In this document: positions 43,516 through 55,500 of the stretch, in pieces
Position numbering within the stretch: the stretch's first letter is position 1
Layout: each line of letters opens with the position of its first letter
From: Brachionus manjavacas
Lineage: Eukaryota; Rotifera; Eurotatoria; Ploima; Brachionidae
Assembly (NCBI GenBank): GCA_019054805.1
Contig: JAHQIY010000007.1
Span: forward strand, 5,027,501-5,091,500
Length of the DNA: 64,000 bases
Direction: 5' to 3'
Notes under the pieces: model-generated
The model's input: the letters and a program-made list of their open reading frames with translations, nothing else
What the model was told of the DNA's origin: nothing
The model's database searches: none
Translations under genes and position numbers: made by a program

Positions 43516-44094
43516 TCACATTTCTGCCAAAGATGATACAAAATGTTTTTCACTTGATACCAAAATTTTGCTATTAGTAAACTCGAGTAGAGGACTATTC
43601 AAAACTACCAAGTTTGCTGCATTTTTCAATCTGTTTAAAACCTTTCTCAATGAAATCAAGTCACCCAATGCATAATCTGCCTTTGAAACTAAAATTACTG
43701 TCGAATATTTGTTTTTGTCATTTTGAATAAGCCATCTTGCCAATTCTAAGCAAATACTTAACAATTTTGGTTGTTTTTCATCAATATTTGATTCCAATCC
43801 ATTTATTTCTCTTAACAGTTTGGTCTTATCATCAAAGTTTTGAAGATTAATTATTTTTAGCTCTTGTGATATTATCATTAAAATGAGATTGACCTCTTCG
43901 TCTAAAAAATTAATTTGGTTTATAAAGTCGATAAGGTCCGATTTCAGAACATCCAATTTCAATTCGTTAAAACCATGACTCAAATCGAGGATGATTACAA
44001 TTCTATTATTTATTCTGAAATTTTCCGAATTTTGCTGTCCACTTTTGAGACAAAATGCTTTACTAAAAACTAGAAATAAAAGCAAAATTTTCAT
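43516..44094 (-). CDS. Secreted von Willebrand factor A-like protein
   Basis: 192 residues in one exon. Residues 1-16 form a signal peptide (ILLLFLVFSKAFC). From about 30 a VWA-type fold is suggested: strand RIVIILDLSHGF with the MIDAS-like Asp-Leu-Ser, an amphipathic helix LKSDLIDFINQI, strand EVNLILMIISQ, helix CLELARWLIQNDK, strand STVILVSKADYALGD (second loop Asp) and a final strand ANLVVLNSP. The canonical DxSxS is altered (DLSHG), so metal binding may be weak. At 192 residues it is one VWA domain and little else. The assignment rests on secondary-structure order, not on strong identity. Confidence 0.6.
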   Translation of the reverse strand: MKILLLFLVFSKAFCLKSGQQNSENFRINNRIVIILDLSHGFNELKLDVLKSDLIDFINQINFLDEEVNLILMIISQELKIINLQNFDDKTKLLREINGLESNIDEKQPKLLSICLELARWLIQNDKNKYSTVILVSKADYALGDLISLRKVLNRLKNAANLVVLNSPLLEFTNSKILVSSEKHFVSSLAEM

Positions 44095-47000
44095 TTTTTG
44101 ATTTTTGATTTTTCGAAAATATTTTCCTACTTATAGTTTTTTTTTTCATTAGGTTCAAACAAGGCCACTTGAGCAAATGTATAAAGGAAGTATAAAATTG
44201 AAAAAAAATTACTTGAAGTTTTTTATTAAAATTGTTTGATTTAGACATCAAAAGGTAAAAAATCAATCTTTTTTGTAATATTAATAAAAATTCGATTTAG
44301 TTTTCAAAATTAATAAAAACAATAAATTTCTAAAAAGTCAGACATTGATTTTTAGATTGAAAAATATTTTATTATTTTTATGAGACAAATTAAAGATCGT
44401 AGAATTTAATTTTTTGTCAATGTTTTTGTGAAAATAACAAAACAGCCTCCAAAGACCCTAGACCATAAATAAAACACTTAAAATTGACAACTGAACAAAA
44501 ATGTATTTTTTTGCCATCAATCATCAATAGAATTGTTCATAATTGGAAAATTCAAAAAATTCAATTTAAATTTGATTAGCTTGATATAAATGAAATTAAT
44601 TTAAATCTAGCCTTGAGGTCATACATTTCTTTTATTTGATCAAATCTGCTTGATTAAAGATAAGATAAAAAAATTTTTTGACCAAAAATCTAAGCTAAAT
44701 GTCCATGCAAATAAAAATTTAAAGACTAATAAAATTATTTATTAAAAAAATTAAATTGCCTCGGTTGAAAAATCGATATTTTACTAAATATGCGGATTTC
44801 GTGGAGTCTGTGAGCTCTAGCCAAAATTAGAGCGATTGATTAATATTTGCTAAGTGAAAACAAAGCAAAAAAAGCCATGTTCCGCTCATAGTTTTTTTTT
44901 TTATTTCTTTGGCTCTTTTTGGTATTTGTTTAATCAAAAAAAAATAGCACTAAAAAGTTTTTAATTCTTTTGAGTTTCTTGTTTAGATTGAAACCAATAA
45001 ATTGGTAAAAACTTTTTGCAATTACGGCTTCTAAAATGATTGATATGATCGAGTCGGAAAGAGCGGAAAAAAGTTCTAATTTTTCCCCCTAGACAACCCA
45101 GTGAGCAAGATGCAAATATTGCCTCGGCTCTTTCTCTCTGGAAAACTAGTTATCTCATTTTGACTAGGAAAAATTAGCTTCAAATTCCCGATTTTTAAGA
45201 TGTTTTTTTAGAGCTTAGTTCAAGTTTTTATTTGAATTGTTACGTAGCTAACTTCTTAGCCAACTATATAAATAGGTATTCTATATATATCCAAAATTAA
45301 GTCTTAAACGCTCAAATAAACTGCAAAGCTTCGATTTGAAGAAATATTTAGCCTAATTTTTTCTGATGGTTTTTCAAATCTTTGATTGATATTTTAGATT
45401 TTATCAGATCTCGATTAATTAGGCCCAAAGCCGCACCACTAAGCATATTTTGGCCTTTATTTTAAAGTATCAAAAATAGAGCTAGAGCAAACTTTTAGCT
45501 TTAGTTGGACATTGAGTCCAATGGTAGTTGGTATTCATATTTAATCAATAGAATTTTGTCAATAAAAAAATTCAGCAAATATTATTTAATTGTTAGTGAT
45601 GAAAAAAAAATTAATTTTTTACTTTTTATTTGTAATCTGTACTCCTTCAGATTAAAAAAATTTATAATCAAAATACAATTAAACAAGAATAAAAAATAAG
45701 AATAAAATAAAATGTTTTAAGTATAATTTAAAAAAGAAAATGTTATGAAAGTATTAAAAAATAGATAGAATGAATTTTTTAATAAATCACTTTAATTTAT
45801 GGTGAGTTATTTTGTCAAGTTTAATTAATTGTCAGCCAAGTGAGAGGACATTGTGTATAGATAATTCGTGTCCGTAAAAATAAACTATTCGACACGATTT
45901 TCAACACTTTTAAATCGCCTAAGTCCACAATCTAGTTTGTTTTCCATTGCATGCAAACTTTGAAATCCAATACTCATTAGCTTATTTTTCTCCAAATATT
46001 TTTGCTACCAAATTCTAATGAGACAAGATTAAATTAATTTTTGACAAGTCAAATTCAATTTTTGGAAAGTTTTGTTGTCACCTCTTTGCAAGCTATGATT
46101 CCGGACAAATTATTAAGCCCTTAGTTTACAGCATTCGACATTTTAAACTTAATTAATCCGTGTTTTTCTAAGATTAATTTAATCACCAAACTACTCTATT
46201 AATAAAAGTCATTCAATTTACGAAATATTTTATTATTTTATTGTTTATTCTATTTTCTTTTGCTATCTGAATTTTTAATTAAAATTGTATTAAATTAATA
46301 AAACAACCAGGAGTGATACGTGGTCTAATTTTTGGACCAACTAGTCCGAGTTTATTTTTCAATCTAATTAAATAAGCCTAAAATTTTAGTTTAAATTTGA
46401 TAAAAAAATTTTTCTAAGTAAAGATAGCTCAATTTTGATCCGTGTGCCGGATAAGTACTTTTGATTTTTTTATACCTGCAAGACAAATTTCAAGGACTTG
46501 AGTTTAAAATACTTGAAGTTAAATGCTTTTAATTTGCTTTCTTAGAAGATAAAAGAAAAACTTGAGTCTCTTATTATGATCCGAAAGAAATATTCCGAGT
46601 CAAGTATTTGATGACAAGTTTGACGAATTAATGTGAAATTTTTTTCCCATATTTTTCACAGATTAGTCATGCCCGAGTTGGTTAATGCTAAAAGTAAACA
46701 AATGGACAAACTAGAACGAAACAATGCCACAGAATATGAATATTTTTCACATTAAACGGCATCAAGTTTCTTCAAAATCTGATACATCATTGTCCTTGTT
46801 TTTAATTTAAGTTTCACTCAATTAACTTCATTCTTTGTGAAGCTGCCTTTTTAAAATTTTTCTCTCCAGTTACATAAATTCCATTGAGGAAAGAAAAACA
46901 GTTTTAATCAGCTCCTTAATCGATTTAATTAAATTTTTAATTTATCAAATGCAGGTGATCTCTGCGGTAAAAAAATGAAGAAAATAATTTAATAGATCAA

Positions 47001-49032
47001 GTTTTTTTAAGTAAAAATTTTGCTTTTTGTTTTTTATTTATTTTTATCCAGCCAAAAAATACAAAATATCAAAAAGTAGAAAGTTTTCTTTAAATTTCAG
47101 GCTATCTGCAGCTAATTGGATCTATTGGGATACAATCTTTAAAAGTGATTAATGGAACTTAATCTTGATTCATTCTTGATAAACTTACAAAAGTGAAAAT
47201 TTGTCTATACAGGTCAATGATTAGTCTAACAGAATTTCGGTTACTTTTAAGAAGTTTGACAAAATGTCATTTTAATTTTTACAAATCTTCCAGATAAGAC
47301 CAAAAATAGATGGTTTTCAAAAAAAGTAGAACTAAATATTTTTTAGTTAATTAATCTATGGTCACGAAGTTCTTCTTTCTTCGAAAAGTGCTGGAATGCC
47401 ATGGAATGCCAGGTTTAAATTCCACTTAGATCACATTTCTAATTTCAAAGATAACATGTCATTTAATCATAGTTGTTTTTATTTATTTTTTTTTAAATTA
47501 GACTTTTCTTCATATCTTTAAAATTTTATGATCATTTGATGATGTAACTTTTTTCTTATTATTTTTCAATGAGACTCAATTTAATGGATAAGCAAACAGA
47601 TGACACATTTTTCAGAAATGATTATTAAATTCTGGAAAAAAAATGGAAAAAGGAGACTGGTGAATTTTATCTGCAAAAAGACAAAGACTGATAAACAAGT
47701 AAATTTTTTAGAAATAAAAGATAAAAAATCCAAAAATCTAAAGCTAATTGTAAAAATTATAATTTTATTTAATATTTATATTATGACTAAATGAATAAGT
47801 CAGCTCCCTAAAGAGATGTATAATGAATGAAAAAAAAATCTTCCTGTTGTCGCCTAGTTGCAGTCGTGAGTGCGAGAATATAGAAATGAGCTCAAAAATT
47901 TTCCAACTAATTACAAGATATTCATTAAAAATTGAATTACAAAGACAAAACTTTGAAGAATTCTAATCTCTTTTGTCTAAATGAGCTCAAGTTTAAATGC
48001 TCTATGAAATTGCATAAATATTTTATCATTATCAAGCTTTAGGGCTCATTTGAAATTAGGCAAACGAGGTTAAAGCTGTCAAGCTTAATTTATTATAAAG
48101 CATTATTTACAAACAGGATTCACCTTTAGAACAAACAAAATTTTATTAAATAACTAAATTAGATTGAATTTGGCAATTAGGCGTTTTTCTTAAATACTAC
48201 TTCTACTTGTGGTTGATGATTAAAGCATTTATTTGACCAAGCTCAAGCATTTATTGGTATATTTGGCTCTTTTGTCACATAGTTTTTGTTCAAAGTAAAT
48301 ATTTTATCATGTGCTCTCTCTTATCAATAACTAAATACTTCAAATTTAATTTTGATCATTATTCTTAATATATTAGCAAAAATATTTGTATAGTTTTACA
48401 CGTTTAGTGTTTTTTTTTGTTTTGTTTAAAAATTGTCAATGATAAGGTTTGTTTGGTAGACATTATCTCGTTTGAATAAAAAAAAGTTTATAAATTCAAG
48501 GATTTTCAAGCAAACTAAATTTTTGCCAATTCCTTTTCCCGTCAATAGAACTGAATGTGAATGCAAATTTTTTTCTCCAAAAGTTTAATTTATGGTGATT
48601 AATTAATAAATGGCTACAAATTTTTGTGCTAATTTTCCTGGGGAAATTGAACAAATTAAAATAACTTCCGAAATCAAAAGTTTTTGACAGAGTTGTTATT
48701 TAATTGAGATTGTGAAAATAAGCTCATTTAAAGCCATTAGTTTTTTTGAGATGTCATATGGCGAAAAAATCAAAAGTAAAATATAAGTTTAAAAATTAAA
48801 AATTTTTAATAATTTTTTTTAAATTAAATTTAACAAAAATGTCAAAATAAATTTTTTTTTTGTTTTTTCGCACAGAGATGATAATAAATATTTAAGATGG
48901 TGCCAAGTAATAAATTTACTCGACATCATCATCATTTAACCAGTCAACAGCATAATAAAAATATTTAAATAAATTAATTGAATTTTAGACTTTAAATGAT
49001 TTATTGAACATTTGTTGTATCATATTACCAAG
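44095..49032. other. Long gene-free stretch
   Basis: About 5 kb of AT-rich sequence. Only short random-type frames (for example 45505-45699 and 47600-47794), rich in Lys/Asn/Ile/Phe, and no transposon motifs. GGTCTAATTTTTGGACC at about 46321 is a small palindrome resembling part of the 56.5-kb repeat. Undetected small exons or regulatory DNA cannot be excluded. Confidence 0.4.
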
Positions 49033-49575
49033 ATGACAAGTCAGATAATGCCAAGTTTGGATATAGGAAAAAAACTCGAATCTATCGAGAAATATGAAAA
49101 GCGCTTTTTGAACTCGTTGGAAAATTTAAATTCTTCCAGTCTTTTAAAACCAAATTTAAAACTAGAACTAATAAAACAAAAACACGGCCCCAAGTTGGAT
49201 TCAACAAAGCCAAAATTTGTGTCACCTGCCGACAACCGAGCAGTTACGTCATCCCAAAGCCGCTATGACAGAATCCGCTCCAGATCGAGTCACAGCAGAC
49301 CCAGGTCTAGAAAAGAGAGGAACGACTCTAACTTGAGTAGTGTTGAGTCCAAGTCCCTGAACATTCTTACGCCTGTGATGAAGCGGTCAGCATCAAGTCA
49401 CTCTGCCTACGAAAACAGCTCGTTTGCTTTCAAAAATTCACTCTCTTCGCCCATGTCATCATCGCACTCATTAAATTCAAACTGGTACAAGCCAAAGCCA
49501 CTGCAAAAGCCCAACACAATCGCAAGCGCACAAACTAAAATTATGGATTCAAACAATGAATTAGGTAAAATTTAA
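49033..49575 (+). CDS. Ser/Arg-rich low-complexity protein
   Basis: 180 residues from the ATG at 49033 (MTSQIMPSLDIGKKLESIEK); an upstream in-frame TTG is not used. The N-terminal 50 residues are helical (ESIEKYEKRFLNSLENL). A Ser/Arg patch (RIRSRSSHSRPRSRKERN, about 80-98) and a Ser/Asn-rich tail follow, ending NNELGKI. Base composition is well above the flanks, with silent-site use like the neighbouring gene, supporting real coding. Because GAATTAG|GTAAAA at the 3' end is also a good splice donor, the frame may continue into an intron and the true C-terminus may lie elsewhere. No family recognised. Confidence 0.6.
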   Translation: MTSQIMPSLDIGKKLESIEKYEKRFLNSLENLNSSSLLKPNLKLELIKQKHGPKLDSTKPKFVSPADNRAVTSSQSRYDRIRSRSSHSRPRSRKERNDSNLSSVESKSLNILTPVMKRSASSHSAYENSSFAFKNSLSSPMSSSHSLNSNWYKPKPLQKPNTIASAQTKIMDSNNELGKI

Positions 49576-52500
49576 AATTCATTTTTTTTATTTTTTTTTT
49601 CCAAATCTCTATTTTCAAAGTAAATACAAATATAAAAATTAGACTTTTGTAAAATAAAATTTATATTGATGAAAATTAATTCAATTTAAATTAGGCCACT
49701 GGATTTTAGTTTAGTCGAGTGACATTTATTTGAGTCAAGATTACAAGAGATTAACATTTTATTTTTATAGAATAATTTTATTTTTTTTGTTGGGAAAATT
49801 AAATTCGATGTCGTTTAAAATACGAGTCTAATTTAAATTAGTCATTAGAAATTCAAAATTTAAAATAAATTTTAGCTTACACCTGGCTATTGATTGTTAT
49901 GCAATAATCGCTTGAATATGGCTCGTGTAGCGCTCAAGCTACGGCTGAGTTTAGAGCTTTGAATAGCGGCTTGGGTCCAAAGTGAATGGTTTGAATTAAT
50001 TGAATTTTATGCTCTATTTTTTTCAGTTTATTTAGATAAGCAATTGCTGGCACAAGCATTTTAGGTCACAGAATGAGTTTAAAAAAGTTAACTTTGTCAA
50101 AAGATTTGATTTAGAAAAATTTAAAAATTAAGATAAAAATTTTCAATTAACGAAGTTAAAAAGTAATTTAGAAAAAAAATATTCTATATTGTGCGAGAAA
50201 AGAAACTCGATCTTGATATGGTCTTAATATTGGACACCGAGTGTCACATGAAAATTAATCCGCATATTCTAATTCAAAGATCATGAATATTCAAATTAAG
50301 GGCTCAAATTACCTGGTTTAAACCATCTGCTTTCTGTTCATAATTTTTCCGACACCAATTGACCGAACGCAAATCGATAATTCTTTTTATCGATCTTCCA
50401 GATTCTAAATCCAGTCATTCAAGTGGCATAGAAACTAAAATCCAACAATTCACTTTGTAGAATGTCAGGTAAAATATGGCAAAAGAATATTGCAATTTAA
50501 AAATTTGACTAATTATAATTTTTAGTAAAAAGCATTGAAAATTTTTGGGCAATTTTGCTCAGACAAAATTAAAACAGTTGTCGATCACTTGAGAGCCAAA
50601 CAAAAAAAATAGTTCAAGTTTTAGTTCTATTTAGTCTAATTAATTAAGCTCAATTTTTAAATTTTTAATATTTTTTTTTAAAAATAAAAATTATGCAATT
50701 AAACAAGACTGTTTGAAAAAAAAATTTAATTTATTAATTAGATGCATAGTAGGTAAAGAGTGTCTAAAAAAAGGTGTAGAATGTTTGCCATTTGGATTAT
50801 TTTGATTGTAGGAAGCTCTGGTAGGATTTCGTGCAGCTTTGTGTAATTCAAGGTTCGCTATTTTAGAAGAGTAAACAAAAAGATGTGTAGCTTGAGGGCT
50901 TTCAAATTCTGGGCCTATTGAGACCTAAGCTGTTTCGAACAAATTTCGGGGAATAATTTATCAAAATTTAATAAAAAAAAATGAAAGAATTATTCACAAG
51001 GTGCATTGTTTGGATTTTTTTCGTTTCGTATTATGTTTCAAAGAGAGGCAAGCTCACGCGAGAGAAAAGCAAAAAAATCAATAGTTAAATAAATTTTTTT
51101 TAATTTTTAAATTTATAAACTATTTGCTTCATTAAATTGTCATAAATTGTGATCTGACATGAACTAGGTCTCAGTCGATTAGAGCAAAATCAATTATTTT
51201 ACAAAGTCCTAGCAACCGATAAGCTCTCATTCAATTTTTTTTAATTTATGTGAATAAAAATTTTATCTACCTGTACTGCCGCTTTTTCCAATACACTAAA
51301 AAGCCTAGCAGGGTTTTCAAAAATGCCTCTATCTTTTCTCTTTTTTTTCTCATTTAATTTAAATGCTCACAAGTTGACAATTCAATTAGAGTTTTTTTTG
51401 CAATGATAGTAAAATTTTTTCAAAATATTCAAAGAAAATTTGTTTAATTTTTGGTCAATAAACTTTCAAAAAATGATGGGAAACCAAATGGTTTTAACTT
51501 TTTTTTGTTTAGAAATTTACCAGGTGCCAGAATTTTTAGAATATTTTAATTGTTAATAAAAAAAATTTAAATGATTGAAAAAAATTATTCAGGAGAAAAA
51601 AAAATCATAAATTTAATTTTAGCATGTTTTTCTAACATTAAAAGTGCATGATCTTGAAGGCAATTTTTAATTGAATTAAATTTTGAATGTTAGAGTCTCT
51701 TGAGTGCAAACAGATGAAGCTAATGAGGCAAAAATAGGCCGAGATTGTAATAAATTATTAAAAGTTTATTGATTAGAAAAAATTCCTGTTTAAATCAACG
51801 ACCTTTATTGAATTTTTTTCCAAATAAATAAAATTCTAACACAAATAATATTTTTTTTAAGGATGAATACCCGTTATATCAATAATTAAATTTTCATATG
51901 ATAAAAAAATATATTCGTAATTAAAGATTTTAATTTATTAAAAGTTTAGTTATTAATTTTAATTTAAACTAAAAGTTCTCTAATCTACAACACACCCGAA
52001 TCCCTAAACCAGGACTTAACTCCGGTCCCCGTTTAATTTTTAAATGACAATCAATTTTTTTTTAATGACGATTTGATATGACGGCTTAATATTCTACCTT
52101 TTATTAATAGTTAAAAATTTTTTGCTAGCTCATAAATATAATAGCATAAGCCTAATTTGTTTAGCTAGTCTCCAATTTAAGTTCTTATAAGATTTCTTTA
52201 CTAGAGACTGATTGTTTTTTGATTCATGAAAAAAAAATTAGTTACACAATCACTATAAACCCGGGGTATAGTACTAGAATAGCTTGCCTTGGTGTTTGTA
52301 TATTATTTTCCAACAAATTATTTTTGTTCCAAAATCCAATCTAGATCGGAAGCTCAAAAGTCTCAGCTGATGTTGGCAATTAACCTTAACAATGACGGAC
52401 AATCAAAAATCTTTTAGAAAAAAATCAAGGATATTTTATTTTCTATAAAAATAAAAAATTGGGTTAAAAAAACACTATTATTTTTAATTATTTATTTAGT

Positions 52501-52596
52501 GATTAAGAGAAAGAATGAAAAAAAAAAAAAAAAATAATTTTTCGATTTATCAGGTCGCTTATTTAGTGTTTTTAAGATTTAAATGAAAAGCCGAAA
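49576..52596. other. Long gene-free stretch
   Basis: 3 kb of AT-rich sequence with no coding frame or repeat that I can support. If the 49033 gene is spliced, this could be an intron. TTTATCAG at 52546-52553 is an acceptor-like site 43 bp before the next start codon, and all three frames between contain stops, so it would join an untranslated leader. Confidence 0.4.
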
Positions 52597-55500
52597 ATGG
52601 CCGAGAACAAACTAGACATTTCGGAAGAGTACGACAATTTGACCGAGCTGAACCAATCTGTGGAACTGCCGGACTATCAGCAAAAGGCGAACGCGCAGTC
52701 CTTCATCATCCTGAACGACTCGGGCGCCAGCTTCCCAGACCAGGCGTCCAACTTGCACCAAATGAGCGAGGAGTTCGACGAGGACGAGATGGACGACTGC
52801 GAGCTCAGGACCTACGACGACGACTACAACTGCAACTACCAGAATGGCGACGACGAGTTTTTCCTGGTCTCGTCGCCTTTCATGGCCGAGGAGACAGAGC
52901 CCGTGCTGCGCGCCAACCCGCTCAGGTTCGAGAGCAATCGCCTGAGCAACATAATTGAGGAGGACGAGTCGCACAACATGTCGCACGACTCCGAACACGA
53001 AGACTTCAAGCAAATGCTCGAGCTGTCCAAACAGGTCACGGACGGCTACAAAAACATCCACAACGAGCTCAACTACAAGCCAGTGGTGAAAAAACGCGTC
53101 TACAACCTGAACAGAAGCTACTGCGAGAGGAGTGGCCAAGCAGAAGAAGAGCCCGAGTCCATTTTGAGCTACCTGATCGAACGCCTCAGCCAGCAGCACA
53201 AACTCGACCTGAGCAAGTTTGAACACTCGGACAAATTTGACCAAATGGACCGCGATTTGATCACCAAGTCCACTTTGGCCGAGAAGGACAGCGAATTTTT
53301 GCTAACCAAGTCGTTGTATGCCCAAAACAAGACCATCGGCGAGAACAACAAGCTTATCACTGCGCTCAGCATCAACGAAATAGAGACCCGCAAGTCCATT
53401 TGTGTTGACCAAGAGGAGAATGAGGAGAAAAAGATCCAGGAGGAAATTGTGCTCATAGGAGAAAAAAGCGACATAGACTCGCTGCTCGACAACGAGAACA
53501 ATCAGTTGTACAATCTCCTTGTGGCTAATAGCAGCCGAGTAAACCAATTGACAGACTTGGAGACCAATTTGAACAAGCAGAGGCTCAGCGGTCTTAGGCA
53601 AATAAGGCCTCTTGACGAGCATGTACAAATTGAAATCGAGCTCGACTCGGAGCCGACCAAAGAGGACAAGCAGGACCAGGAGTACGAAACAGAGCTGAAG
53701 GATGTGGCCAAATATTTGGTTGACGAAATAACCAAGATCAGCTTGAACAAGGTCAAAATAGACTATTTGAACGAGAAGTATGAGAGCAAGAGTTTGGACA
53801 TGGACAAGTTGATTGAGAAAGAAATTGGCGGCACCAGTGGCGCCAACAGTGGCACCAGCAGCGAGAGCAAACAACACTTGGTCGATTATTACAGAAATTT
53901 GGAGAAAAATTTGCACCAAGTGCGCTCCGAGATAGACAAGCTGAAGCAAGAGGCGGTCGAGGACCTGGCCTATTTGACCAAAGTGCTCAACACCGACCAA
54001 ATGGACATTGACGACTTCTATTTGAACAATGACACGGACACCGAGTACTTGTCCCAGTCGACTCTGAACAATGGCTCCAGTCAAGTTTACTTGACGCCTG
54101 CTGAAAGCTTTAGCAAGGCGGACGAGAACACGCTGACCAGTCCGACCGATGTCGAGTCGGACAACGAGGAGACCAGGCTGACTGTGAAGGAAATTGACCA
54201 AGAGGAAGAAGAGACAAGCACGCTGAACAACATCGAAATAGAAGATTTGTCCCATTTGGTCAAGAACATATTGACGTCACGTCCCAGCTTCAAAATCGAG
54301 GCTCTGGAGGCCAAGTTCGAGCCGCGCAGACAAACAGTGGACAAAAAGTCGGTGGAAAATTTGCTCAAGTTGGCGTCGAACTCGGCCAGCATGCTGAATT
54401 TGAGCGCTGAGGTGACGCCCGAGAAGCCGCCGGTCAAGCCCAGACACAAGAAAAGCTTCGAAAATCAGCTGACCAGCCTGATCCAGTCGAGCAAGCTGAA
54501 CAGTGCGAGCACTAACTTTAGGGTGCCGAGTTCGAGGCATTTTTGCGGCAGGCTCATGAGCGTCAGTCAACACTCGGTCGCGTCCTCCTCCTCGTCCTCC
54601 TCGTCCGCCTCCATCACCAACACCAACGAGGAGATCAGCATCGAGAGCGACTCGACCGAGTCCGCGTCGCCAGCCTCCGCCTCGCCAAACTCCCACTACA
54701 ACCACCAGCGCAACATGGCCAAGTCGGTCGAGTTTCTCGGCTCCAAAATAGAAGAGATCAAAAAAGAAAAGAGCCTGATGAACTTGATGGACGCGAGCGC
54801 CTTGTCCAAGTCCAACAAGGACTTGAGGAACTTTGTGAGCAATTCGTACTCGCCGTCACAGATAGTCAGACCCGAGCAGCTCGAGCACAAGAAACCTCTC
54901 GTTGTGAACCCGCTGGCCTTGAAGCCCATGAAAAACGAGCGCTCCGACCAAGTGCGCATCGAGTACTTGCAGCAGGAGCAGATCATTGCCAAGATGGAAA
55001 AGCAAAAGTTTGGTCAGCTGATCAAGACTGGTCTCACAGAGAACAATTACAGACAAGTGATGGAGTCGGATGATACGTTGATCAATTGTATTCTGGAAAT
55101 GAAGCCGCTTCCGTCGAATAGCATTGGCAAACAACAGCCCAATGTGAGGCCTCAGCCCCAGCCAAGAAGTAACAGCAGTCAGCAAAATATGTACAAAAAT
55201 TCAAGTATAAGTAGTTATAGTCTGAGCTCGAATTCGAATACAAATTCGAACAGAAACTCGGTCAATCAGGACAGCTCATTTAGAAAAGTAGGTTTTTTTT
55301 TTGATTTTAATAAAAATTGGTCAATTTTTAAGCTTTTTGTTTATTAAAAAAAAAATCTTAAAAATAAAATAAAAGCAAAAAACAATTAAAAAGTAGCAGG
55401 TGTTGTATTAAGAATGTTCAATATTATGGCAAGCAACAAAAAATATGTTCTTAATGACCATATGTTCGAGTGTAGCCAGAATTTGTACAAATATCTAATA

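Noticed and set aside
46663-46755. Short ATG frame MPELVNAKSKQMDK... after an acceptor-like CACAG
   Set aside because: Only 28 codons, with no partner exon, motif or composition signal.
49012-49032. Earlier in-frame start for the Ser/Arg-rich gene
   Set aside because: That position is TTG; the first ATG is at 49033.
53302-54255. 317-codon open frame on the minus strand
   Set aside because: It is the antisense of the GC-rich exon of the 998-residue gene. Leu/Val/Gln-rich composition without motifs is the expected reverse-strand shadow; the same applies to 52612-53244, 54277-54705 and 54543-55073 (+2 frame).
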